Positions 27,036-35,104 of a stretch of DNA of 64,000 bases are shown here, in pieces. Numbering within the stretch: the stretch's first letter is position 1; the number at the start of each line of letters is the position of its first letter. A program made the translations under genes and the position numbers. The notes beneath the pieces were generated by a model. It saw only the letters and a program-made list of their open reading frames with translations. It did no database searches and was not told the origin of the DNA. The DNA comes from Streptomyces sp. f51. Lineage in GTDB: Bacteria > Actinomycetota > Actinomycetes > Streptomycetales > Streptomycetaceae. The DNA is taken from positions 248,001 through 312,000 of the forward strand of contig NZ_CP149798.1 of the NCBI RefSeq assembly GCF_037940415.1. Direction: 5' to 3'.

Positions 27036-28319
27036 ATGGCGGTCCGGGGCGGTGACGGGAGGGGGGAAACCGGCACGCCCGGCGCCGGGAGCGCGCGTAC
27101 CGGGACGACGGGCGCCGGGGCGGCCGGTGCGCGCGTGCCGGCGGACGTCCTGGAGGAGACCGCCGAGTCCATCGGCACGACCCTGGACGAGACCACGACC
27201 TGCCAGGAGCTCGCGGCGTTCGTGTGCCGGCGTCTGTGCGAGAGCGCCGCGGTGGACCTGCTGCCCACGGACGTGACGGCCGCCCGCCGCTCCCCGGACG
27301 CGGAGTTCACCCGAGCGGCAACGGCAGGGCGCACCCTGCTGCTCACCCCGCCGGACGGGCCGCGTCCCCTTTCCGTCCGGGCACTCGACGAGGGCCGTCC
27401 GATCGCCGCCTCGATCGACCTCTCCGCCCGGACGCCCCGCCAGGTCGCCGCCGTGCCCCTGCTCGCGCACGGACGCCGGTACGGGGTGCTCCTCGCCGTC
27501 CGGCAGGGAACGCCGTTCACGAGCACCGACCTGGCCGTCGCCCAGCACGCGGCGCGCCTCACGGCCGTGCACCTCGGGCACGCCCGACGGCACGAGACGC
27601 TGCGCGGCACGGTCCTGGACCTCCAGCGGGCGCTGCTCGCCGCGCCGGGCCGCCCGCATCCGAACCTGGACCTCGCCACCCGCTACCTTCCCGCGGGCGG
27701 CGGTTCCCTGGTGGGCGGGGACTGGTTCGAGACCGTGCGGCTGCACTTCGGGCGGACCCTGCTGGTCGTGGGCGACGTGATGGGCCACGGCCTCGACGCC
27801 GCCGTGGACATGACCGCGTACCGCTCGATGCTGCGCTACGTCGCCTCCACGGATCTCCCGCCGCACCGGGTGCTGCGCCGTCTGGACACCGCGGTGGCCG
27901 AGGACGGCACCCGGCGGCCGGCCACCTGTCTGCTCGTCCGTGTCGATCCGGCGCGCGGCACGGCGGTGATCGCCGGCGCGGGGCACCTGCCCCCCGTGGT
28001 GTTCGCCGGGGACGGCACGGGCGAACTGCTGCCCCTGCCGGTGGGGCCGCCACTGGGCACGGGGCTCGGCGGCTACCAGCAGGTGGTCCGCCGGCTCTCC
28101 CCCGACGACACGCTGGTGATGTTCACCGACGGGCTCGTCGAACGCCGCGGCGAGGACATCGACGAGTCGCTCGCACGGCTGGCCGCCCTGCGCCTGCCCC
28201 CGGGCGCCGGGGTCGACGAGCTGCTCGACGAGGTGCTCGTCAAGCTCGACGCCCGCCACGCCGAGGACGACGTCGCGGTGCTGGCGGCCAGGATCCGCCC
28301 GCGCGGCGATCCCGCCTGA
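27036..28319 (+). CDS. GAF-domain PP2C/SpoIIE-type serine phosphatase
   Basis: 427 aa from ATG 27036, which has GGAGG 4 nt upstream. A Gly/Ala-rich N-terminus precedes a GAF-like domain (~residues 35-190, ETTTCQELAAFVCRRLCESAAVDLLPTD to FTSTDLAVAQHAARLTAVHLGHA). The SpoIIE phosphatase domain follows (YLPAGGGSLVGGDWFETVRL with its metal-binding Asp, VVGDVMGHGLDAAVDMTAYR, MFTDGLVERRGEDIDESLARL, HAEDDVAVLAARI). Streptomyces has dozens of these; they dephosphorylate anti-sigma-factor antagonists. No RsbW-like kinase is fused, and no STAS protein or sigma factor lies nearby, so its partner is elsewhere. Confidence 0.92.
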   Translation: MAVRGGDGRGETGTPGAGSARTGTTGAGAAGARVPADVLEETAESIGTTLDETTTCQELAAFVCRRLCESAAVDLLPTDVTAARRSPDAEFTRAATAGRTLLLTPPDGPRPLSVRALDEGRPIAASIDLSARTPRQVAAVPLLAHGRRYGVLLAVRQGTPFTSTDLAVAQHAARLTAVHLGHARRHETLRGTVLDLQRALLAAPGRPHPNLDLATRYLPAGGGSLVGGDWFETVRLHFGRTLLVVGDVMGHGLDAAVDMTAYRSMLRYVASTDLPPHRVLRRLDTAVAEDGTRRPATCLLVRVDPARGTAVIAGAGHLPPVVFAGDGTGELLPLPVGPPLGTGLGGYQQVVRRLSPDDTLVMFTDGLVERRGEDIDESLARLAALRLPPGAGVDELLDEVLVKLDARHAEDDVAVLAARIRPRGDPA

Positions 28320-28349
28320 GCCGCCTCGGGACGCCTCTTCCGCCTCCGG

Positions 28350-28832
28350 TCACTCCCCCGCGTGCGCCCGTTCCAGGGCCGCCATGTCCAGTTTCGTCAT
28401 CTTGTACATCGCCTGGGCCGTACGGGCGGCCTTCTCCGTGTCCGCGTCACCGAGCAGCTCGATGAGCCCGTCCGGTACGACCTGCCAGGACAGTCCGTAC
28501 TTGTCCTTCAGCCAGCCGCAGGGGCCCGCCTCGCCTCCGTCCTCGATGAACTTGTTCCAGTAGTGGTCCACCTCTTCCTGGCCGTAGCAGTGGATCTGGA
28601 ACGAGATCGCCTCGTCGAAGGTGAACTGCGGGCCCCCGTTGACCGCGACGAACTTCTGGCCGTTGGCCGTGAACTCCACGGCAAGGACCGAACCCGCGGG
28701 GCCGGGCCCGGCCTCGGTGTAGCGGCCGACCCGGCCGAGCCGGGAGTGCTTGAACATCGAGACGTAGTAGGTGGCGGCCTCCTCGGCCTGGCCGTCGAAC
28801 CACAGGCAGGTGGCGAATCCATCGGCGGGCAT
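28350..28832 (-). CDS. PhnB-like VOC protein
   Basis: 160 aa with a clear GGAGG 5 nt before the ATG. ATCLWFDGQAEEAATYYVSMF, GSVLAVEFTANGQKFVAVNGGPQFTFDEAISFQIHC, EEVDHYWNKFIEDGGEAGPCGWLKDKYGLSWQVVP and ALERAHAGE mark the PhnB / 3-demethylubiquinone-9 3-methyltransferase-like VOC family. Despite that older name, these proteins have no SAM-binding motif and their activity is unknown. It is convergent with the phosphatase gene and divergent from the epoxide hydrolase. Confidence 0.9.
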   Translation of the reverse strand: MPADGFATCLWFDGQAEEAATYYVSMFKHSRLGRVGRYTEAGPGPAGSVLAVEFTANGQKFVAVNGGPQFTFDEAISFQIHCYGQEEVDHYWNKFIEDGGEAGPCGWLKDKYGLSWQVVPDGLIELLGDADTEKAARTAQAMYKMTKLDMAALERAHAGE

Positions 28833-29019
28833 GTGTACCTCCTCGTGCGGAAACGTCGTCCCTCTGTCGACCGATCCTCGTCCGAAAACTCATCGGCCGC
28901 GCGCGCACGGCCTCACCCGCGGCGCCTCGGGCCGACCCGCCGAACCGACCCGACGAGGCACTCCCGCACCGGGAAAACCGATGCCCGACGCCCCGCACGC
29001 GGGGATAGCATCCGCGGAC

Positions 29020-30258
29020 ATGATCTTCAGCGACTCCCCCGGGAGCCCCGGCGACGCGGCCGGCATCCCCGGCGGCCCCGCCGGCATCCGTCCCTTCCGT
29101 GTCGGCTTCCCGCAGAGCGACCTGGACGACCTCGACCGGCGTCTCGACGCCACACGCTGGCCCGACGAACTGCCGGGCGCGGGCTGGGCCTACGGCGTTC
29201 CGAGGGACTACCTCCAGGATCTCGTGCGCCACTGGCGGCACACCTACGACTGGCGCGCGGCCGAGGAACGCCTCAACACGTGGCCGCAGTTCACCACCGA
29301 GATCGACGGCGCGCGACTGCACTTCGCCCACATCCGCTCACCGGAACCGGGGGCGACCCCGCTGATCATCACGCACGGCTGGCCCGGGTCCATCGTCGAA
29401 TTCACCGATGTCGTGGGGCCGTTGACCGATCCGCGCGCGCACGGCGGCGATCCGGCCGACGCCTTCCACCTGGTGGTGCCGAGCATCCCGGGCTTCGGGC
29501 TGTCGGGCCCGACCCGGGACACCGGCTGGGAGTTCAAACGGGTGGCCGCCGCGTTCGCCGAGCTGATGGAACGCCTCGGGTACCGGCGGTACGGCGCGCA
29601 GGGCGGGGACTGGGGCGGAGCCGTCTCGCGCGAGCTCGGCCGGGCGCACCCCGACCGGGTGTTCGGCGTCCATCTCAATCTGCTGCCGGGGTCGTCCGCC
29701 GTCACCGAGCCGACCGCGGCGGAACTGGCCGCGCTGAGCCCGTACGAGCGCGAGCGCACCCTCGACTCCTGGCGGCGGGGCCGGGAATGGGACCGCGAGG
29801 AGGCGGGGTACGCGGCGCTCCAGTCGACCCGGCCGCAGACGCTCGCGTACGCGCTCACGGACTCGCCGGTCGGTCAACTCGCCTGGATCGCGGAGAAGTT
29901 CATGCGGTGGACGGACTCGCGGGACCGACCCGAGGGCGCCGTCGACCGGGACCTGCTGCTGACCAACGTGATGCTGTACTGGCTGACCGGCACGGCCGGT
30001 TCGTCCGCGCGGATCTACTACGAGCGTGCCCACGCGGACTACTGGGGCACCCCGCCCGAGCCGTCGACGACGCCGACCGCGCTCGCCGTCTTCCCCGAGG
30101 AGAACTTCGTCGCGCTGCGCCATGTCGCGGAGCGCACCGACACCATCGTGCGCTGGACGGAGTTCGACCGGGGCGGGCACTTCGCCGCGATGGAGCAGCC
30201 GGAGCTGCTGGTCGCCGACATCCGGGCCTTCTTCCGTCAACTCCGCGCGGGCGCCTGA
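29020..30258 (+). CDS. Epoxide hydrolase (EHN-type alpha/beta hydrolase)
   Basis: 412 aa from ATG 29020; an in-frame ATG at 28981 would add 13 residues, and neither has a strong Shine-Dalgarno. The N-terminal EHN domain is clear (FRVGFPQSDLDDLDRRLDATRWPDELPGAGWAYGVPRDYLQDLVRHWR). The oxyanion motif is THGWPGSIVEF, the nucleophile is the Asp of QGGDWGGAVSREL, and GGHFAAMEQPELL holds the general-base His. It is a microsomal-type epoxide hydrolase and should open epoxides to diols by an ester intermediate. The stop codon is followed within 4 bp by the 9-bp tandem repeat of the clpP3 promoter region. Confidence 0.9.
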   Translation: MIFSDSPGSPGDAAGIPGGPAGIRPFRVGFPQSDLDDLDRRLDATRWPDELPGAGWAYGVPRDYLQDLVRHWRHTYDWRAAEERLNTWPQFTTEIDGARLHFAHIRSPEPGATPLIITHGWPGSIVEFTDVVGPLTDPRAHGGDPADAFHLVVPSIPGFGLSGPTRDTGWEFKRVAAAFAELMERLGYRRYGAQGGDWGGAVSRELGRAHPDRVFGVHLNLLPGSSAVTEPTAAELAALSPYERERTLDSWRRGREWDREEAGYAALQSTRPQTLAYALTDSPVGQLAWIAEKFMRWTDSRDRPEGAVDRDLLLTNVMLYWLTGTAGSSARIYYERAHADYWGTPPEPSTTPTALAVFPEENFVALRHVAERTDTIVRWTEFDRGGHFAAMEQPELLVADIRAFFRQLRAGA

Positions 30259-30261
30259 CCG

Positions 30262-30306
30262 CTCTGCCGACTTTGCCGACTCTGCCGACTCTGCCGACTC
30301 TGCCGA
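30262..30306. repeat. Five tandem 9-bp repeats, candidate PopR operator cluster
   Basis: CTCTGCCGA is repeated head to tail five times (30262, 30271 with one T for C, 30280, 30289, 30298); a further TCTGCCG occurs at 30314. The array ends 100 bp before the clpP3 start. The recalled S. lividans PopR target is TCTGCC-N3-GGCAGA; the last unit reads TCTGCC-GAC-GGCGAA (30299-30313), so the left half-site is multiplied as direct repeats with a degenerate right half. Confidence 0.7.
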
Positions 30307-30406
30307 CGGCGAATCTGCCGCGGGCCGAGAAATCCCGTCCGCCGCCTGCCGCGGACCGACAGTGGAGTCAGCGGCGACACCCGCCGCGTCACGACCAGGA
30401 GGACCC

Positions 30407-31060
30407 ATGACTCCGCTCAGCACCGGCCTGTACCCGGACCGCTCACCGCGCGCCGAGGAGGGCGACACCCCCACGACCCGCTACGACGACCATCTGGCCG
30501 CGCAGTTGCTCGCCCAGCGGATCGTCTTCCTGGGCACCCAGGTCGACGAGGTCTCCGCCAACCGTGTGTGCGCCCAGTTGCTCCTGCTGTCCGCCGAGGA
30601 CGCGCGCTCCGACATCAGCCTGTACATCAACAGCCCGGGCGGCTCGGTGACCGCCGGACTCGCCATCTACGACACGATGCGGCTGATCCCCAACGACGTC
30701 TCCACCCTCGCGATGGGATTCGCCGCGAGCATGGGGCAGTTCCTGCTCAGCGTGGGAGCGCGCGGCAAGCGCTTCGCCCTGCCGAACGCGCGGATCATGA
30801 TGCACCAGCCGTCCGCGGGGATCGGCGGCACCACCGCCGACATCGAGATCCAGGCGCAGAACCACGAGTTCACCAAGCGGGCCATCGAACGCATCACCGC
30901 GGAGCACACGGGACAGAGCGAGGAGACGATCTCCAGGGACGGTGACCGCGACCGCTGGTTCACGGCGGAACAGGCGAGGGAGTACGGCATGGTGGACCGG
31001 GTCGTGGAGTCGCTCGCCGACGTCCGCCCGGCCGCGGCACGGCGACGGGCGGGGCTCTGA
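30407..31060 (+). CDS. clpP3: ATP-dependent Clp protease subunit ClpP3
   Basis: 217 aa, with CCAGGAGG before the ATG. All three catalytic residues are present: Ser108 in GFAASMGQF, His133 in IMMHQPSAG and Asp178 in [29 protein letters not shown] is the usual core. A polar N-terminal extension of ~25 residues may be a propeptide. It is the first gene of a two-gene operon with clpP4 (1 bp gap), the arrangement of Streptomyces clpP3 clpP4, which is silent until ClpP1 is lost and then switched on by PopR. The popR gene follows. It forms the proteolytic chamber and needs a Clp ATPase from elsewhere in the genome. Confidence 0.93.
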   Translation: MTPLSTGLYPDRSPRAEEGDTPTTRYDDHLAAQLLAQRIVFLGTQVDEVSANRVCAQLLLLSAEDARSDISLYINSPGGSVTAGLAIYDTMRLIPNDVSTLAMGFAASMGQFLLSVGARGKRFALPNARIMMHQPSAGIGGTTADIEIQAQNHEFTKRAIERITAEHTGQSEETISRDGDRDRWFTAEQAREYGMVDRVVESLADVRPAAARRRAGL

Positions 31061-31061
31061 C

Positions 31062-31664
31062 ATGGGTACGTACACGATTCCGAACGTCGTCGAGCGGACC
31101 CCGCAGGGCGAGCGGTCGTACGACGTCTTCAGCCGGCTCCTGTCCGAGCGGATCATCTTCCTCGGCACGGAGATCGACGACGGCGTCGCCAACGTCGTCA
31201 TCGCGCAACTCCTCCATCTGGAGTCCTCGGCCCCGGAGAGCGAGATCGCGATCTACATCAACTCGCCCGGTGGATCGTTCACTTCGCTCATGGCCATCTA
31301 CGACACGATGACCTTCGTCCAGGCGCCGATCTCGACGTTCTGCGTCGGACAGGCCGCCTCCACGGCCGCCGTGCTGCTGGCCGGGGGCGATCCCGGGCGG
31401 CGGTTCGTCCTCGAGCACGCGCGCGTGCTGCTCGGCCAGCCGGCCAGCGGCGGCCGTCAAGGGACGGTGTCGGACCTCAGCCTCCAGGCCAAGGAGATGC
31501 TGCGGATCCGCGCGCAGGTCGAGGAGGTCCTGTCGCGGCACACCCACCACGACGTCACCACCCTGCGCGCGGACATGGACCGCGACAAGATCTTCACCGC
31601 GCGGGAGGCGGTGGAGTACGGGCTCGCGGACGAGATCCTCAGCCGCCGGCTCGCCGTGGTCTGA
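31062..31664 (+). CDS. clpP4: ClpP-family subunit ClpP4 with catalytic His replaced by Gly
   Basis: 200 aa. The fold is intact: [44 protein letters not shown], nucleophile Ser100 in [14 protein letters not shown], and the Asp in [23 protein letters not shown]. The histidine segment reads [12 protein letters not shown] where ClpP normally has (I/M)(M/I)HQP: residue 125 is Gly (GGC at 31434-31436). The subunit is therefore predicted to be inactive by itself. It probably pairs with ClpP3 in a mixed tetradecamer, giving structure or Clp-ATPase docking. Its start lies 1 bp after the clpP3 stop, so translation is probably coupled. Confidence 0.9.
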   Translation: MGTYTIPNVVERTPQGERSYDVFSRLLSERIIFLGTEIDDGVANVVIAQLLHLESSAPESEIAIYINSPGGSFTSLMAIYDTMTFVQAPISTFCVGQAASTAAVLLAGGDPGRRFVLEHARVLLGQPASGGRQGTVSDLSLQAKEMLRIRAQVEEVLSRHTHHDVTTLRADMDRDKIFTAREAVEYGLADEILSRRLAVV

Positions 31665-31694
31665 CCTCGGCCTCGCCCCGGCGGCGGACCGGCG

Positions 31695-32162
31695 TCAGGC
31701 GGCCAGGCACATCCCGTCGTACCGCGAGGACGAGGACGGGGCCGACCCGGCGCGGCTCCGGAGGGACGGGCCCCGGGTGTGCCGGATCAGCTCCCGCTGG
31801 GCCAGCGACAGAAGATCGCCCAGGCCGAGGCCGAGGGCGCGCGCGGCCGCCGCGAGGACCTCGGAGGACGCCTCCTTGCGGCCGCGCTCGACCTCCGAGA
31901 GATAGGGCATGGAGATCCGGGCCGCCTCGGCCACGTCCTTGAGCGTGCGTTCCTGGGCCTGCCGTTCGCGCCGCAGGACGTCTCCGACCAGGTCGCGCAA
32001 CAGCGGCTCCCTGACCGCGGGAGCCGCGGGGCCCCGGTCAGGGGCGGGCGCGGGCGGGCGCGGCACCCGGTCCGGGGCCTCCGCCGCCGGCGTCCGGGAG
32101 GGCCCCGCCGCCGCCGGGCGCAGGGGAATGACGCGGGCTTCGTTCCTCACGTGGTCGCTCAC
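31695..32162 (-). CDS. popR: Transcriptional activator PopR of clpP3-clpP4
   Basis: 155 aa from GTG 32160-32162. A disordered Pro/Ala-rich N-terminus of ~50 residues is followed by an XRE helix-turn-helix (LLRDLVGDVLRRERQAQERTLKDVAEAARISMPYLSEVERGRKEASSEVLAAAARALGL, residues ~53-112). The last residues are CLAA. PopR of S. lividans activates clpP3 clpP4 and is degraded by ClpP1P2 through its two C-terminal alanines; this protein has that Ala-Ala end, the expected size and the expected position, convergent with clpP4. Identification is by context, fold and tail and is strong. When ClpP1 activity falls PopR should accumulate and induce the operon. Confidence 0.88.
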   Translation of the reverse strand: MSDHVRNEARVIPLRPAAAGPSRTPAAEAPDRVPRPPAPAPDRGPAAPAVREPLLRDLVGDVLRRERQAQERTLKDVAEAARISMPYLSEVERGRKEASSEVLAAAARALGLGLGDLLSLAQRELIRHTRGPSLRSRAGSAPSSSSRYDGMCLAA

Positions 32163-32279
32163 CCCTTCAGCCTAGGAGCGCCGGGCCGCACGGGAAGGGA
32201 GCGGCGTTCCGCTCTCGGTGAAGCGGGCGGAACGCCGACGGCCCCGGCCGTGCGGGCCGCCCCGGCCGAGCGGCGGATC

Positions 32280-33629
32280 TCACGATGCGGGGGCCTCCCC
32301 GGAGGAACCCGCGGAGGAGGCCGGTCCCGACGCCGGGGGCGCCTCCGACGCGGGCGACGCGGGAGAGGCGGGCTCGCTGGACGGGGGCTCCGGAGGCGCC
32401 GAGGACGGCGGGGCGGAGGACGGTCCGGCGGAGGACGACGAGGTCGACGGCGACGAACTCTCCGAGGACGGCGAGGTCGCGGTCGACGGGCACGGGCTTC
32501 CGGACTCCGTCTTCGAACCGCCGGGCGAGACGCACGGTGAGGCGGAGCCGGAGACGCTGGCCGAGGGCGAGGGGTTCACCGGCGGATGCGTCTTCTTGTC
32601 CTTGTGCACGTCGTTGCCGCGGTGCCGGGCGATCCATTCCTTGTTCTCGGGGTCGTAGAGGACGAACACGTTGATGACGGTCGTCGAGGGTGCCACGACC
32701 ACGACGTCCTTCGAGCGGTACCCGGGCCAGGAGTCGCCCGTCGCCGTGGGCGTGCCCTTCTGCGCGACCGGCGGGAGGAGCGGGTTGCCGCAGGCGCAGC
32801 GCACCCGGGGCACACCGCGGGAGTCGACGAGGACGGCGGTGCCGGTCTGGAGGACCGACTGGAAGCTGGTGGGCGCGCCGTTGCGGTAGCCGTGGTTGGT
32901 GACGCGGGTGTCCAGGCGCAGCTGTACGGGCGTCAGGGAGCGCAGATACGCGGGCACCTCGTCCGGCTGGATGCCCTCGACCGAGGCGAAGGCCTTGTTC
33001 TTGGCCGGGTCCGCCTTGAGCGCGCTGATCTGCTTCTCCACGTCGCAGCTGGAAACGTCGCGCGTGCCGCCGTAGAGGCCGGGCGCGTTGCCGCTCACGG
33101 CGACGGTGGCGTTGGCGGGTGCCGACGTGGCCGGGGTCGCGGGGTCCGTCGGTGCGGCGGACGTGTCGTTCGCGGTCGACTCGGTGAACGGGTCGGGTCC
33201 CGCCTTGTCCGCGGACTGGAGGAAGACCTCGCTGCCGGCGTTCTTCGTCCCGCCGCCGTTGTTGGTGAAGACCAGTCCGAGGATCACGGCCGCCGCCACG
33301 ACCCCGGTGATCAGCGCGACCCGCGGCGCCGACCGCCACCACGGCCGGTCGGGTCCTCCTCCGCCCGGCTGTCCCGGCCCGACGCCGGAGCCTCCGGGTC
33401 CCTCGGGACCGCCCGCCCCGCCGCCGCCCGTACCGCCGCCCCCGGAACCGCCACCGCCCGTACCGCCCCCTCCCGTGCCGCCGCCTCGGCCACCCGCGCC
33501 GGAGGCGCCGCTCGGCGGTCCGGCGGGCGGGACGGCGACGGGCTGGGTGGGGCTCGGCTGCGTGGGGCCCGACAGCGGGCCCGAGGGCGGTCCGGTGGGA
33601 CGGCCGGAGGACGGCGGTTCGACGCTCAC
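32280..33629 (-). CDS. Membrane protein with Gly-rich linker, DUF6777-like
   Basis: 449 aa from GTG 33627-33629, with GAAGAAGAG upstream; an in-frame ATG at 33704 is possible. The N-terminus (~100 residues) is Pro/Gly-rich, with a run of GGGG-T/S units, and is followed by one membrane helix (VALITGVVAAAVILGLVF). The extracellular domain includes LYGGTRDVSSCDVEKQISALKADPAKNKAFASVEGIQPDEVPAYLRSLTPVQLRLDTRVTNHGY, GVPRVRCACGNPLLPP and VLYDPENKEWIARHRG. This matches the DUF6777 family found near Streptomyces Ser/Thr kinases. The last ~120 residues are Ser/Pro-rich and probably wall-spanning. Function is unknown. It is divergent from the streptophobe-type gene. Confidence 0.75.
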   Translation of the reverse strand: MSVEPPSSGRPTGPPSGPLSGPTQPSPTQPVAVPPAGPPSGASGAGGRGGGTGGGGTGGGGSGGGGTGGGGAGGPEGPGGSGVGPGQPGGGGPDRPWWRSAPRVALITGVVAAAVILGLVFTNNGGGTKNAGSEVFLQSADKAGPDPFTESTANDTSAAPTDPATPATSAPANATVAVSGNAPGLYGGTRDVSSCDVEKQISALKADPAKNKAFASVEGIQPDEVPAYLRSLTPVQLRLDTRVTNHGYRNGAPTSFQSVLQTGTAVLVDSRGVPRVRCACGNPLLPPVAQKGTPTATGDSWPGYRSKDVVVVAPSTTVINVFVLYDPENKEWIARHRGNDVHKDKKTHPPVNPSPSASVSGSASPCVSPGGSKTESGSPCPSTATSPSSESSSPSTSSSSAGPSSAPPSSAPPEPPSSEPASPASPASEAPPASGPASSAGSSGEAPAS

Positions 33630-33793
33630 GAGCTCTTCTTCCCGCTGGAGGGATGCCGCGGCACCGTCATGCCTTTGGGCCGCTTTCTTCCACAACGCCC
33701 CCATTGTGTGCCCGGGTCCGCCGGTGCCCGCAAGCCGACGCGGTCGGCTCTCCCCGAGGGGCGGACGGTGTCGGCGCTGCTTAGCGTGGCAGC

Positions 33794-35089
33794 GTGAGCC
33801 CCCAGACACCGTCCGCCTTCCCGGCCGACAGCAGCGGCGCGCGTCCGGACGCCCGGCACGGCTGGATCCAGGCCCTCGTGGTCGTCCTGGCCGGTCTGGT
33901 CCTCATGGGGGTGGTCGCCGCGCTCGGCCTGTGGGCGTCCGGCGCCACCGATCTCCCCGACAACGCCTTTCCGCGGGTGGTCGCCGCCACCCTGGTCACG
34001 GCGGTCGGCGGCACCATCGAACTCACCGGCGACGCGGGAGCCATCGCCCAGACGAAGGCGGGCCTCACGGTGGTCCCGCTGTCGGTGACCCTGGCCGGGG
34101 CACTGGTGCTGGGGGCGGGATTCCTGCGGCCGCTGCGGCATCGCGCGGTGGCCGGGGCGAAGGAACTGGCGGGCTGGGCCGGACGGCTGGCCCTCCTGTG
34201 GCTGCTCGTCCTGATCGGGCTCACGCTCGCGGCCCGCCAGAACTTCACCGTCGACCTCGGGAACGGCACCATCGGCGCCATCGGTGACCTGTTCGGCGCA
34301 ACGCCCGAGGTGGGTTTCAAGGCCGCCGTGGCGCCGACCCTGATCCTCGGCGTGCTGTGGCTGGCCGGTGTGTTCGTGATCGCGCTGCTGGTCTCGCGGA
34401 GCGCGCCGCTCCCGGCCCGGCTGCTGCGCTTCCAGGAGTCGGTGCGGCCCGCCGCGTACGCCATGGTCGTCCTGCTGCTCACCTGCGTGGGGCTCGGCGT
34501 GGTGATCGGGCTGGTGGTGGCGGCGACCCGCGGGCATCCGGCCGAGACGTTCGCCGTGATGCTGCTCGGTCTTCCCAACGTCGTCTGGCTCGCGTTCACC
34601 ATCGGTCTCGGCGCCACCTGGAACGGGCGCGTGGACGGGCCCTTCGGGCTGCCGATGCCGCATGTCCTCGACGAGGTGCTGCGTACTCCGGACGTGTCCG
34701 AGCTCAATCTCGGCTCGCTGGCCGACTACGACGGCCGGGTCTGGTGGCTCGTGGTCGTCGACGCCGTGCTGCTCCTCGGGGCGGCGTTCCTGATGGCCGC
34801 CCGCTCACCGGCCCGGACGCGGGCCTGGCAGCACGCCGTCCACATGGCGGTCGCGCTGGCGCTGACGGTGCTCATGATCTGCCTGCTCGGCCGGCTCTCG
34901 GCGCACTACGGCCTGTCGATCCTCGGTCTCGGCGACATCGGCGGCGGCCTGAAGGGCGAGCTCTTCCTCAGCCCGCGGGTGTGGGGCGCCCTCGGCCTGG
35001 CCCTGCTGTGGGGGCTGGTCACCGGATTCCTGGGCGCGCTCCTGGCCAGGGGCGTCCGGCGCAGGGGAGAGATCGGCTCCGACGGCTGA
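33794..35089 (+). CDS. Polytopic membrane protein of the streptophobe type
   Basis: 431 aa from GTG 33794. About ten hydrophobic helices are seen (WIQALVVVLAGLVLMGVVAALG, LTVVPLSVTLAGALVLGAGFL, LALLWLLVLIGLTLAA, LILGVLWLAGVFVIALLVS and others). A loop with FTVDLGNGTIGAIGDLFGATPEVGFKAAVAPTLILG and another with GATWNGRVDGPFGLPMPHVLDEVLRTPDV are typical of the streptophobe family, restricted to Streptomyces relatives and without known function. It lies between the DUF6777-like gene and the convergent Ser/Thr kinase, and similar clusters recur in the genus, which hints at a role in envelope signalling (inference). Confidence 0.75.
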   Translation: MSPQTPSAFPADSSGARPDARHGWIQALVVVLAGLVLMGVVAALGLWASGATDLPDNAFPRVVAATLVTAVGGTIELTGDAGAIAQTKAGLTVVPLSVTLAGALVLGAGFLRPLRHRAVAGAKELAGWAGRLALLWLLVLIGLTLAARQNFTVDLGNGTIGAIGDLFGATPEVGFKAAVAPTLILGVLWLAGVFVIALLVSRSAPLPARLLRFQESVRPAAYAMVVLLLTCVGLGVVIGLVVAATRGHPAETFAVMLLGLPNVVWLAFTIGLGATWNGRVDGPFGLPMPHVLDEVLRTPDVSELNLGSLADYDGRVWWLVVVDAVLLLGAAFLMAARSPARTRAWQHAVHMAVALALTVLMICLLGRLSAHYGLSILGLGDIGGGLKGELFLSPRVWGALGLALLWGLVTGFLGALLARGVRRRGEIGSDG

Positions 35090-35104
35090 CGGTCGCACCG
35101 CGGC

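Noticed and set aside
28350..28832. A ubiquinone methyltransferase, as PhnB-like proteins are sometimes named
   Set aside because: No SAM-binding motif is present; the fold is VOC, and Streptomyces uses menaquinone.
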